A stretch of 64,000 nt of DNA from Accumulibacter sp964420975 (GTDB taxonomy: Bacteria; Pseudomonadota; Gammaproteobacteria; Burkholderiales; Rhodocyclaceae). The stretch is from the NCBI GenBank assembly GCA_964420975.1, contig CAYQVH010000005.1, positions 62,001 to 126,000 on the forward strand, written 5' to 3'. The position numbers were made by a program, and so were the translations under genes. Below the pieces are notes generated by a model. The model saw only the letters and a list, made by a program, of their open reading frames with translations, searched no databases and was not told the origin of the DNA. The stretch's first letter is position 1, and each line of letters opens with the position of its first letter. Below, in pieces: positions 26,548 through 35,126 of the stretch.

Positions 26548-28253
26548 TGAATCCGCTGCGTCTCACGATCGCGCAACTCAATCCGACGATTGGCGACCTC
26601 GACGGCAACATCGAGCGCATGCAGCAGGCGGCGCTGGCCGCGAGCGGCGAATCGTCTGCGATCGTCGTCTTTCCGGAACTGTCGCTGACGGGCTATCCGC
26701 CTGGCGACCTGCTGGATGACGCCGCGTTCATCGCTCGCGCCGTGGCGGGCGTCGACCGGCTGATCGCCGCCAGTCGGGCGACGCCGGGTCTCTGCTGGGT
26801 GGTAGGGGCGCCGACGCCCCGTAGCGGCCCGGGCAAGCGACTTGAAAACAGTCTGCTCGTCCTGCGCGACGGTGCCGTTGTGCTTCGTTACGCCAAGCAG
26901 TTGCTGCCGACCTACAACGTTTTCGACGAGCGTCGACACTTCGAGCCGGGGCCGGACGTCGCCAAGGTGTTGCGTGTGGGCGGTTTTCGAGTCGGTTTCC
27001 TGATCTGCGAAGACGCGTGGAACGACGCCGGGACCGACTATGCGGTCAATCCTTTTGCTCGCCTCGCCGACGCCAGCCCCGATCTGGTGATCTCGATCAA
27101 CGCCAGTCCGTCGAACATCGGCAAGCGCGAGCAGCGCCATCGCCTGCTCACCGCCGCCAGCCGGCGCCATCAGTTGCCGCTGGTGTATGTCAACCAGATC
27201 GGCGGCCACGACCAGCTGGTTTTTGACGGCGCATCGTTCGCCGTCACGCCGGCTGCCGGTGTCGTCTTCGAGGCGCCGCGTTTTGTCGAGGCGGTGCGCA
27301 CGCTGCAGTGGGACGGCGCGCAGTTTCTGTCGGTCGCCGGAGCCGCGCTACCGTCGGTCGCCACCGAAGGGTTGCCGGTTATGGAGTTCTATCGCCGTCA
27401 GATTGTGCTGGGCCTACGCGACTACGCACGCCGTTGCGGCTTTAGCCGTGCCGTCGTCGGATCGTCCGGCGGCATCGACAGCGCGCTGACGCTGGCGCTG
27501 GCGGTCGAGGCGCTGGGTGCGGAAAACGTCGTTGCCGTCACCCTGCCGTCTCGCTTCTCGACGCCGGGCAGCGTCAGCGATTCGGAAGCGCTCTGCCGCA
27601 ACCTTGGCACTCGCTTGTTCGAGCATCCGATTGGCGACCTCGTCAGCACGTTCGAGGCCGGTTTCGCCTCTGCTTTCGCGACGCCCCTGCGCGGTCTCGC
27701 GCTCGAGAATCTGCAAGCGCGGGTTCGCGGGACGGTGTTGATGGAGTACTCGAACAGCTACGGCCTTCTCCTCCTCACCACCGGCAACAAGAGCGAGATT
27801 TCGGTCGGTTACTGCACGCTCTACGGTGACACCAACGGCGGTCTCGGGCTGATCGGCGATCTTTACAAGACCGAGGTCTTCGCGCTCAGCAGGCACCTCA
27901 ACGAAAGCGCCGGGTACCCGATGATTCCGCAGGCGATCCTCGACAAGGAGCCTTCGGCCGAACTCGCTCCCGGCCAGCGCGACACCGATAGTCTGCCGCC
28001 GTATCCGGTTCTCGACACCATCCTCAAAGTGCTGATCGAGGGCGAGCGGCTCGGTGCCGACGAACAACCGGCAGTCACGGCTGCCTACGCCCAGCTCGTG
28101 GCGAGTGCCGAAGGCCAGGCGCTGGTGGCGATGGTGCGGCGGATGATCGCCCGCAACGAGTACAAGCGCCGCCAGGCGCCGCCCATTCTTCGCTTGCGCG
28201 GACGCGCTTTCGGCAATGGCCGGCAGATGCCGATCGCCGCACGCTACGACTGA
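26547..28253 (+). CDS. nadE: Glutamine-dependent NAD+ synthetase
   Basis: Amidates nicotinate adenine dinucleotide to NAD+ using glutamine. The 568-aa product has two domains. The N-terminal nitrilase-like glutaminase carries Glu44 in VFPELSLTGY, Lys117 in RYAKQLLPTYN and Cys154 in FLICEDAWN. The C-terminal synthetase has the PP-loop SSGGIDS (306-312) and TTGNKSEISVGYCTLYGD, GLIGDLYKTEV. A GGAGG site precedes the ATG. With pncA, pncB and nadM it completes salvage from nicotinamide to NAD. Confidence 0.97.
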   Translation: MNPLRLTIAQLNPTIGDLDGNIERMQQAALAASGESSAIVVFPELSLTGYPPGDLLDDAAFIARAVAGVDRLIAASRATPGLCWVVGAPTPRSGPGKRLENSLLVLRDGAVVLRYAKQLLPTYNVFDERRHFEPGPDVAKVLRVGGFRVGFLICEDAWNDAGTDYAVNPFARLADASPDLVISINASPSNIGKREQRHRLLTAASRRHQLPLVYVNQIGGHDQLVFDGASFAVTPAAGVVFEAPRFVEAVRTLQWDGAQFLSVAGAALPSVATEGLPVMEFYRRQIVLGLRDYARRCGFSRAVVGSSGGIDSALTLALAVEALGAENVVAVTLPSRFSTPGSVSDSEALCRNLGTRLFEHPIGDLVSTFEAGFASAFATPLRGLALENLQARVRGTVLMEYSNSYGLLLLTTGNKSEISVGYCTLYGDTNGGLGLIGDLYKTEVFALSRHLNESAGYPMIPQAILDKEPSAELAPGQRDTDSLPPYPVLDTILKVLIEGERLGADEQPAVTAAYAQLVASAEGQALVAMVRRMIARNEYKRRQAPPILRLRGRAFGNGRQMPIAARYD

Positions 28254-28277
28254 TCCCTTCGACCCGGAGTCCGATTG

Positions 28278-29303
28278 ATGAGTACAGAAACCATTGACGT
28301 CGCCGTCGTGATTGGCCGCTTCCAGCCGTTTCACAAGGCGCATGCCGCGCTACTCGGCGAGGCGCTGCAGATCGCCGAGCAGGTCATCGTAGTTCTCGGT
28401 TCGGCGCACGCCGCGCGTAACGCCAAGAACCCGTTTACCTGGGAAGAGCGCGCCGCAATGATCGGCAGCACCCTCGACGAAGCGACGCAGCAGCGTGTCC
28501 GTTACCTTCCGGTTCGCGACTACTACGACGACCGACGTTGGGGAGAATCGGTCGCCGCGGCGGTGCAGGCGCACACCGAGGCCGGCGCGCGCATTGCGCT
28601 GGTGGGCCACCTGAAGGACGCATCGAGCCACTACCTGCAACGCTTTCCGCGCTGGAAGCTGGTCTCCGTGCCGAAAATCGAGGCCATCGACGCTACGAGC
28701 TTGCGCCAGATCTACTTCGAAAGCGACGACTGGGCGGCAACGCAGGCCTTGCTCGGTGGCTTGATGCCGTCGACTCTCGTCGAGTACCTGAAAGGCTGGC
28801 GGCGCCTGCCGCATTATCGGACGCTGCGCGCCGAACACCTGGCGCTCGAGGAGAGCCGGCGGCTCTGGGGGAGTGGTCCGTTCGTCACCGTCGATGCGGT
28901 GGTTACCGCTGCCGACCACGTCCTGCTGGTTGAGCGCGGAGACGCGCCAGGGAAGGGTTTGTGGGCCATGCCGGGCGGCTTTCTCGAAGCGCGCGAACGA
29001 CTCGTCCAGGGCGCAATCCGCGAGTTGCGCGAAGAGACCGGTCTGGTGCTGCTCGAATCGACGCTCGACAGCGTCCTCAAGAACGTCGCTGTCTTCGATC
29101 ACCCCGACCGCAGCCTGCGTGGGAGAACTGTCACCCACGCGTACTGGTTCGATCTCGGCGAGTGCCGCTTGCCGGCGGTCGCTGGTGCCGACGACGCGGC
29201 GCAGGCGAGGTGGGTGCCGATCGCCGACCTCAAAGGGAGGGAGAGCAGCTTTTTCGAGGATCACTTCATCGTGCTCGACCACTTCCTTTCCCTGCATCCC
29301 TGA
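28278..29303 (+). CDS. nadM: Bifunctional NMN adenylyltransferase / Nudix hydrolase
   Basis: Fusion of an NadM-type nucleotidyltransferase (residues about 5-175), which joins NMN or NaMN to AMP, with a Nudix hydrolase (about 200-341), which in related fusions cleaves ADP-ribose. The first domain has GRFQPFHKAH (13-22) and the C-terminal IDATSLR (137-143), which corresponds to the ISxTxxR motif. The second has an intact Nudix box at 234-256: G-x5-E-x7-RELREETGL. The ATG has CCGGAG 8 bases upstream; the TTG directly before it is not needed. It follows nadE by 24 bp. The architecture is that of cyanobacterial Slr0787. Confidence 0.95.
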   Translation: MSTETIDVAVVIGRFQPFHKAHAALLGEALQIAEQVIVVLGSAHAARNAKNPFTWEERAAMIGSTLDEATQQRVRYLPVRDYYDDRRWGESVAAAVQAHTEAGARIALVGHLKDASSHYLQRFPRWKLVSVPKIEAIDATSLRQIYFESDDWAATQALLGGLMPSTLVEYLKGWRRLPHYRTLRAEHLALEESRRLWGSGPFVTVDAVVTAADHVLLVERGDAPGKGLWAMPGGFLEARERLVQGAIRELREETGLVLLESTLDSVLKNVAVFDHPDRSLRGRTVTHAYWFDLGECRLPAVAGADDAAQARWVPIADLKGRESSFFEDHFIVLDHFLSLHP

Positions 29304-29313
29304 GCCGCCGTCA

Positions 29314-30291
29314 ATGCCCTTCTTCGCGCTGACCTGCCCGCAATGTGGCGCGGCTCTGCCCCGGCAGGCCGCCTGGCGGATGGTGGTTTGTCCGTATTGC
29401 GGTGCCACCGTCACCCGTAGCCGCTCGTTCGTCGAAGCCGCCCAGCTGCGCGAAGCCGCCGCCCGCGTCCAGGCGCAGGCGCTGGCGACGTATGACTGGT
29501 CGCATCCGACGTTGCGCTGGCAGCAACAGCGACTTCAGTTGCTCAAGCGCGTCGGCAGCGGCGAGCGTGCCGAGGTATTTCTTGCCGAACGCATGGCGCC
29601 GCTGCCCGAGCGGGTAGTGGTCAAGCTGGCTCATGCTTCGACGAATCCGGGTGAGTTGGCCGCCGAGGCAGAAATCCTGTGCGCGCTGCGCGCCGGCCTG
29701 TCTGAGGTGGCGGCGTCCGCCGCGTGGCGAGTGCCGCAGGTAATCGCCAGCGGTGTCGGCGAAATGGCTGGCGGGCAGACGCGCGAGCTGTTGCTGCTGC
29801 GTCATCCGGCGGGGTACTGGGGGAGTCTGGAGCAAGCGCTTCACTACGCGCCGGCTGGCATCGACCCTCGGCACGCTGTCTGGATCTGGCGGCGAGTCCT
29901 CGACGTGCTGGCGCTCGTCCATGCCAGCGGCTGGACGCACGGCGACCTGACGCTAGAGCACTGGCTGGTCCATCCGCGCGATCACGGCGTAAACCTGGTC
30001 GGCTGGTCGCGCGCGCTGGCTGGCGCGGAGGGCGTCGCGATCGCACGCGACCTGCAGCAATCGGCCTGGTCCTTGCGCCGACTGCTTTCCGGAGGCGAGA
30101 CGTTGCCGACTTTTGGCGGCCGAACGCCTTCCCCCTTGGTGGACTTGCTGCAGCGGAGCAGCGAGGACGCCGCTTGGTGCGCCGAAGTGGGGGCGCGCGG
30201 CATCGACCAGTCGCTGGTCGCCGCCGCACACGCCGCTTTCGGAGCGCCGCGATTCATTCCTTTCAACCCGACTGCGGCAGACGGCCGCTAG
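29314..30291 (+). CDS. Zinc-ribbon protein with atypical kinase-like domain
   Basis: A 325-aa protein with two parts. Residues 8-29 form a zinc ribbon (C8, C11, C26, C29 in CPQC and CPYC). From about 75 there is a protein-kinase-like fold: glycine loop RVGSGERAEVF (79-89), the presumed ATP-binding Lys104 in VVVKLAH, an alpha-C Glu near 117-119, and HGDLTLEHWLV at 209-219. The Asn normally five residues after the catalytic Asp is His216, and the DFG position reads LVGWSR. Activity is therefore doubtful, or metal binding is unusual. Its ATG is 10 bp after nadM and the VWA gene follows 9 bp later, so it belongs to the NAD transcript. Target unknown. Confidence 0.75.
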   Translation: MPFFALTCPQCGAALPRQAAWRMVVCPYCGATVTRSRSFVEAAQLREAAARVQAQALATYDWSHPTLRWQQQRLQLLKRVGSGERAEVFLAERMAPLPERVVVKLAHASTNPGELAAEAEILCALRAGLSEVAASAAWRVPQVIASGVGEMAGGQTRELLLLRHPAGYWGSLEQALHYAPAGIDPRHAVWIWRRVLDVLALVHASGWTHGDLTLEHWLVHPRDHGVNLVGWSRALAGAEGVAIARDLQQSAWSLRRLLSGGETLPTFGGRTPSPLVDLLQRSSEDAAWCAEVGARGIDQSLVAAAHAAFGAPRFIPFNPTAADGR

Positions 30292-30300
30292 GAGAGACTC

Positions 30301-31278
30301 ATGGGCTACGGAAACTATTCGTACACCGCGCATCAAGCGCTGACCGCCGATCGGGCCGCCTTGTCGCGCGGCGAAGTGTTTGCGCAGCGGGGCTGTCACG
30401 CGCTGATGGATCCCAAGGGCTTACTGGTGCGCGAGTCGCGCGATAGCGCCGAGCATCCCAACTCGCTCGGCATCGCCTTTGCCCTCGACGTCACCGGTTC
30501 GATGGGGAACATCCCCGAACTGTTGGCGCGCGAAGAATTGCCGACCTTCATGAAGCTCCTCACCGACTGCCGGATTGCCGATCCGCAGGTACTGTTCATG
30601 GCCATCGGCGACGCCACTTCGGATGGCGCTCCGCTGCAAGTGGGACAGTTCGAGACGACGGCCGAGCTGATCGACCAGTGGTTGACCTGGAGTTATCTTG
30701 AGGGCGGCGGCGGTGGATCCGGGTGCGAGAGTTACGAACTCGCTTTCTACGTCCTTGCTCAGCACACCGATCTCGATTGCTGGGTAAAGCGCAACAAGCG
30801 GGGTTACCTGTTCATGACCGGCGACGAACTGCCGTATCCGGCCATTTCTCGTCACCAGATCGAGGCGCTGATCGGCGAGCGGCTCGACGAAGACCTTTCG
30901 CTGGAGGAGGTCGTCGCTGCCGCCGCCGAAACCTACCATCTCTTCTTCCTGATTCCCGATCCGCAGCGCCGTCAGCGTTGTGAAGCCCGTTGGCGTGAGG
31001 TGCTCGGCGACCACGTGATCGGCATGGAGTCACCTGCCGATACCTGTGCCGCTGCCGCCGCGATCGTCGGCCTCACCGAAGCTCGACTCGCCAATCTGGA
31101 CGACGTCGCCGGCGTCCTGCTGGCGAACGGCAAACCGCGCGAGCGCGTCGCGGCGACCATCCGCGCGCTCGAGTCGTATGCCGAACTTCTCGATCCGAAC
31201 GCGCCGAGGCGCATTCATACGCACGCGGCGTCAGTTGCTTCCGGTCAGCCCGGTTGGTGGAAGCGCCTGTTTTCCTGA
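30301..31278 (+). CDS. VWA-domain protein
   Basis: A 325-aa von Willebrand factor A-type protein with no signal peptide or membrane helix, so probably cytoplasmic. The MIDAS metal site starts at Asp63 in ALDVTGSMGN (Asp, Thr65, Ser67), followed by strands such as VLFMAIGDATSDG. A Gly-rich loop (GGGGGSGCESYELAF, about residues 138-152) may contribute the third metal ligand. The N-terminus MGYGNYSYTAHQAL is distinctive. The start has GGAGA. VWA proteins paired with kinases occur in several bacterial signalling and stress sets, but this combination with NAD genes is not one I can name. Confidence 0.8.
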   Translation: MGYGNYSYTAHQALTADRAALSRGEVFAQRGCHALMDPKGLLVRESRDSAEHPNSLGIAFALDVTGSMGNIPELLAREELPTFMKLLTDCRIADPQVLFMAIGDATSDGAPLQVGQFETTAELIDQWLTWSYLEGGGGGSGCESYELAFYVLAQHTDLDCWVKRNKRGYLFMTGDELPYPAISRHQIEALIGERLDEDLSLEEVVAAAAETYHLFFLIPDPQRRQRCEARWREVLGDHVIGMESPADTCAAAAAIVGLTEARLANLDDVAGVLLANGKPRERVAATIRALESYAELLDPNAPRRIHTHAASVASGQPGWWKRLFS

Positions 31279-31296
31279 CTCGGCTGGCGGATTCCG

Positions 31297-32670
31297 ATGC
31301 CTCGCCTGGTTTCGCTGCTCGGCCTCGGTTTTGGCGACTGTGGCAAGGGTCAGTTCACCGACGCCTTGGCTCGCCGTTGGCAGGCGCACACCGTCGTCCG
31401 TTTCAACGGTGGAGCGCAGGCCGGGCACAACGTCGTCCTGCCGGACGGCCGGCAGCATACCTTTTCGCAGTTCTCTGCCGGGACGCTGGTGCCGGACGTC
31501 GCTACGGTGCTCGCCTATCCGGTGATCGTCCATCCCGGAGCGCTCGGCGTCGAACTGGCGCGCCTGTCGTCGATCGGGGCGGACGACGCGTACCGGCGCT
31601 TGTTGATCGATCGGCGTTGTCGCGTCACCACGCCGTTTCATCAGGCGGCGGGCCGGCTGCGCGAACTATTGCGGGGGAGTGGGGCACACGGCAGCTGCGG
31701 TGTCGGCGTCGGTGAAACCGTCCGCCACGCGCTCGAGCGTCCAGAGGAAGTTCTGCGATACGGCGACTTGGCCCGCCCCGCGTTGGCGATGCGGAAGCTG
31801 CAGCGGATTCGTTGCCAGCTGGAGGCAGAGTTCGTCGCGTTTGGCGAAGCGTGCGAGCGGGTGCCGGCGATGGTGACCGAGTATCGATTGCTCGCCGACG
31901 AGCCGGCAGGCGAAGCGTGGCTGAGCCGCGTCGATGGCCTGCTGCGGGTGCTTCCTCCCGTGTCCCCGGAAACCATCGCCGATCGTCTTGCACGGCCCGG
32001 CACGGTCCTTTTCGAGGGAGCACAGGGCGTCTTGCTCGACGAATGGAGGGGATTCCATCCACACACCACCTGGAGCAGTGTGCACCCGCGTGCAGTGGCA
32101 ACGGTGGCGGCAGACTATGGTTGCACGACCCGCGTCGAGCACCTCGGCGTCCTTCGTACCTACTTGACGCGTCACGGGCACGGTCCCTTCCCGACCGCCG
32201 ACCCGGCGCTCGACGTGCTGCCCGAGCCGCACAATGGCGATCAGGGCTGGCAAGGCCGGTTTCGTCGGGGTCACCCGGACGGCGTCCTCCTGCGCTACGC
32301 ACTGGAGGTCACCGGACGCCTCGACGGTTTGCTGGTCAGCCACCTCGACGCCTTCCAGCGGGTCGCCAGTTTGCGCTGGTGCGACGCCTACGCGGCGCCT
32401 CTTCCCGGCACGCAGGTGGCCGGCGCCGATCCGCAGCTGGCGGTCGAAGAGGTGAAGCGCCTGCCGTACCGTGCCCGTGAAGACTTGACGTTCCAGTCAG
32501 AGCTGACGCGGCTTCTGTTCGCTGCCCGTCCGCTGTATGCGCCGGTCGAGCTGCGATCGCCGGCTGCGCTGCTCGACCGGCTGCAGCAGACGAGCGCTTG
32601 TCCGGTCTGGTTTACGTCTGACGGTGCCGGTCACCCGGCGGTCCGGCCGTGGCCGCCGGCGACCGCCTGA
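31297..32670 (+). CDS. Divergent adenylosuccinate synthetase-like protein
   Basis: A 457-aa PurA-fold ligase paralogue. The P-loop-like motif reads GFGDCGKGQ (11-19): the catalytic Asp (E. coli Asp13) is kept as Asp14, but the next residue is Cys instead of Glu. The second catalytic His is kept as His44 in GGAQAGH. FEGAQGVLLD (239-248) and TRHGHGPFPT (291-300) match PurA. The IMP-loop TTGRGIGP is replaced by SCGVGVGE (133-140), and the guanine-recognition TKLD by SHLD (348-351). It is therefore probably a GTP-dependent ligase with a changed acceptor, not housekeeping PurA. It ends the NAD run, 18 bp after the VWA gene, and is convergent with gltX. Confidence 0.8.
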   Translation: MPRLVSLLGLGFGDCGKGQFTDALARRWQAHTVVRFNGGAQAGHNVVLPDGRQHTFSQFSAGTLVPDVATVLAYPVIVHPGALGVELARLSSIGADDAYRRLLIDRRCRVTTPFHQAAGRLRELLRGSGAHGSCGVGVGETVRHALERPEEVLRYGDLARPALAMRKLQRIRCQLEAEFVAFGEACERVPAMVTEYRLLADEPAGEAWLSRVDGLLRVLPPVSPETIADRLARPGTVLFEGAQGVLLDEWRGFHPHTTWSSVHPRAVATVAADYGCTTRVEHLGVLRTYLTRHGHGPFPTADPALDVLPEPHNGDQGWQGRFRRGHPDGVLLRYALEVTGRLDGLLVSHLDAFQRVASLRWCDAYAAPLPGTQVAGADPQLAVEEVKRLPYRAREDLTFQSELTRLLFAARPLYAPVELRSPAALLDRLQQTSACPVWFTSDGAGHPAVRPWPPATA

Positions 32671-32718
32671 AGGACGGATGGGCGGTCTGGTGGCGCAGGT
32701 TCGCCTGGTGCTGCCGGT

Positions 32719-34122
32719 TCAGGGGGCGACGCGTCGAAGGGCGTCGGCGAGGCGTTCGATCACCGTTTGGCGCGGAAAGAGCGCTAACAGCACGTCGACC
32801 GAAGGGGTTTGCTCCTGACCGCTGACGATGACGCGCAGCGGCATCGCCAAGCGGGGCATCCGGATACCGTGGCGGGCCACACAGTGCTTGATCAAGGCGC
32901 CGATCGCCGGTGCTTCCCAGGCGATTCCCGGCAACTGCGCAGCAAAGTCGGCGACCACCGGCAGCACTTCCGGCGTCAGGTGTTTGTCGAGCAGCGCTGG
33001 ATCGGGAAACTGTTGGCGGTAGAAGAGCGTCGCCGCGTCGGCGAGTTCATTGAGCGTGCTGACGCGCTCGCGGTAGACGTCGATGATCGCGCTCAGCGAC
33101 GGCTCGGCCGTCTGTTCGATGCCGCGCGCCTGCAGCCGGGGACGGACGAGCGCCAGCAGCCGATCGCGTTCCGCTCGCCGCAGGTAGTGGGCGTTGAGCC
33201 AGTTCAGCTTTTCGCTGCTCATCTGCGCCGGCGACGGCGTGATGTGGTCGAGGTCGAACCAGTCGCAGAACTGCTGGCGCGAAAACACTTCGTCGTCGCC
33301 GTGCGACCATCCCAGGCGCGCGAGGTAGTTCACGAGCGCCTCAGGCAGGTAGCCGTCGTCGGCGAACTGCATGACGCTGACTGCGCCGTGCCGCTTCGAA
33401 AGCTTCTGCCCGTCTTCGCCGAGGATCATCGACAGGTGGGCGTAGAGCGGCACCGGTGCGCCTAAGGCGCGCAGAAGGTTGATCTGTCGTGGCGTGTTGT
33501 TGACGTGATCGTCGCCGCGGATGACGTGCGTGATCGCCATGTCGCAGTCGTCGATGACGACGCAGAAGTTGTACGTCGGGCTACCGTCGGCGCGCGCAAT
33601 GACGAGGTCGTCAAGTTCGGCGTTGGCGATTTCAATTCGTCCCTTGACCAGGTCGTCCCAGGCGACGACTCCGTCGACCGGATTGCGAAAGCGCACCACC
33701 GGCGCCACTCCGGGCGGTGGCGGCGGTAGGGCTTTTCCCGCCTCGGGTCGCCAGAAACCGTCGTAGCGGGGCTTCAGCCCGCGCGCGCGCTGTTCTTCGC
33801 GGACACGTTCGAGTTCGGCGGGAGACTGGTAGCAGTGATACGCGCTACCGGCCGCGAGCAGGTCGTCAATCACCGCCCGGTAACGATCCATGCGCTGCGT
33901 CTGGTAGAACGGTCCCTCGTCGTAATCGAGGCCAAGCCAGTGCATGCCGTCGAGTATCGCCTGCACGGCTTCGGGCGTCGACCGGGCAAGGTCGGTGTCC
34001 TCGACGCGCAGAATGAAACGACCACCATGCCGCCGCGCGTAGGCCCAGGAAAAAAGCGCGGTGCGGGCGCCGCCAATGTGCAGAAAGCCAGTCGGAGAAG
34101 GCGCGAAACGGGTGCGGATCAT
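32719..34122 (-). CDS. gltX: Glutamyl-tRNA synthetase
   Basis: Class Ib aminoacyl-tRNA synthetase that charges tRNA-Glu. The 467-aa product has the class I HIGH-type motif in APSPTGFLHIGGART (residues 8-22) and the KMSKS-type motif GQKLSKRHG near 240. The expected tRNA-binding C-terminal helical domain follows, with SSEKLNWLNAHYLRR. Length is that of discriminating bacterial GltX. It stands alone, convergent with the PurA-like gene and in tandem with the Crp/Fnr gene but more than 100 bp apart. Confidence 0.97.
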   Translation of the reverse strand: MIRTRFAPSPTGFLHIGGARTALFSWAYARRHGGRFILRVEDTDLARSTPEAVQAILDGMHWLGLDYDEGPFYQTQRMDRYRAVIDDLLAAGSAYHCYQSPAELERVREEQRARGLKPRYDGFWRPEAGKALPPPPPGVAPVVRFRNPVDGVVAWDDLVKGRIEIANAELDDLVIARADGSPTYNFCVVIDDCDMAITHVIRGDDHVNNTPRQINLLRALGAPVPLYAHLSMILGEDGQKLSKRHGAVSVMQFADDGYLPEALVNYLARLGWSHGDDEVFSRQQFCDWFDLDHITPSPAQMSSEKLNWLNAHYLRRAERDRLLALVRPRLQARGIEQTAEPSLSAIIDVYRERVSTLNELADAATLFYRQQFPDPALLDKHLTPEVLPVVADFAAQLPGIAWEAPAIGALIKHCVARHGIRMPRLAMPLRVIVSGQEQTPSVDVLLALFPRQTVIERLADALRRVAP

Positions 34123-34229
34123 GGCGGTCGGCAGCAGTCGGGAAACGCGTCATTTAAGCACAAACGCGTTCCGGGCAGTGCCGCCGGCAGTCGGCTTGCA
34201 CCTCCAGCAGCGGCTGGCAACGCGAACGA

Positions 34230-34961
34230 TCAGCGCTGCCGGGAAAGTGAGGGAGCGTCGGTAGCGAGCTGGCGAACCATGAACTGCCGCAAGGAGGGGT
34301 GTCCGTCGCGCTGCAATGGATCGAGGATGCCGGCTTGTCGGAGCTGACTCACCATGCGCGAAACCGTTTCCAGCTTGAGCGCTGTGATGTCGGCCATGTC
34401 CTGGCGTGACGGGAGGACCACCTGCACTCCTGCGCCGCTGTCGCGCACGCCGGTGTCTGGCCGGTGCGCGAGCATCATCACTAGGCGGCGGACGCGGTCG
34501 GCCGCCTGCCCGCAGCGCAGCGCGATGACCTCGGCTGCGCGGCGCTCGGCTTTGGCCAGCGTGCTCAGCAACGCCTCTGCGCCCGACGCCGCCGCCTCCG
34601 GCCAGGGAACGAGCACGCACCCAGAAAGCGCGGTAGCGGCGAAGGTGTACTTGCCGGAGAGGAGTGTCTCGGCGCCGACGATGTCGCCGCTGATGGCGAG
34701 GCTGGCGAAGCTCTCCTCACCGCTCGGCGCTTGCCGGTCGAGGCGTACCGATCCGCTGACGACGCGCCAGGCGCCGCCGCTGCTGCCGGCAGAAAAGATC
34801 CGTTCACCACGTTCGCGCAGCAGCCTTTCCGAACGCGCGGTGACGGTCTTCAGCGTGCCGTTGGCCGGTGGTTGTCGGTTCGCGATGGTCGTCAGCGGCG
34901 GCGCCAGGTCGGGAACGCTTGGCGCGGTAGCGGTGTTAGGCGAGGTCTCGATGTGCTTCAT
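34230..34961 (-). CDS. Crp/Fnr family transcriptional regulator
   Basis: A 243-aa regulator with a Pro/Thr-rich N-terminal extension of about 40 residues, a cyclic-nucleotide-like beta barrel (SGSVRLDRQ, ISGDIVGAETLLSG), a dimer helix and a C-terminal helix-turn-helix reading DMADITALKLETVSRMVSQL. The cluster-binding cysteines of FNR are absent from the N-terminus, so it does not sense oxygen as FNR does; heme or a nucleotide is possible. I chose the ATG giving MKHIETS; a TTG five codons earlier is an alternative. It is divergent from the molybdoenzyme gene, with a dyad between them. Confidence 0.85.
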   Translation of the reverse strand: MKHIETSPNTATAPSVPDLAPPLTTIANRQPPANGTLKTVTARSERLLRERGERIFSAGSSGGAWRVVSGSVRLDRQAPSGEESFASLAISGDIVGAETLLSGKYTFAATALSGCVLVPWPEAAASGAEALLSTLAKAERRAAEVIALRCGQAADRVRRLVMMLAHRPDTGVRDSGAGVQVVLPSRQDMADITALKLETVSRMVSQLRQAGILDPLQRDGHPSLRQFMVRQLATDAPSLSRQR

Positions 34962-35022
34962 CTCGGGTTTTGGCAAGGGTGCTAGAGTGGCATTGTAGGC
35001 AACGCTTTCCGGTTAGCGGAAT

Positions 35023-35037
35023 GCGACAAAGTGTCGC
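35023..35037. promoter_or_regulatory. Dyad between the Crp/Fnr gene and the molybdoenzyme gene
   Basis: GCGACA (35023-35028) and TGTCGC (35032-35037) form a perfect inverted repeat around AAG, in the divergent spacer. The half-sites are not the FNR-type TTGAT. A site for the neighbouring Crp/Fnr protein is an attractive guess; the sequence alone does not prove it. Confidence 0.4.
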
Positions 35038-35126
35038 GCATCACGTTGCGTGACCGAGCATCGCTGCTGGCCAGAGACGGCGACAAGCTGTTATCGTGCG
35101 CCGGAGATCAGCGCTGGACCATCACC

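Noticed and set aside
31297..32670. Possible phage-type PurZ (2-aminoadenine pathway)
   Set aside because: The catalytic Asp is kept, no phage genes or modified-base genes surround it, and the context is NAD salvage.
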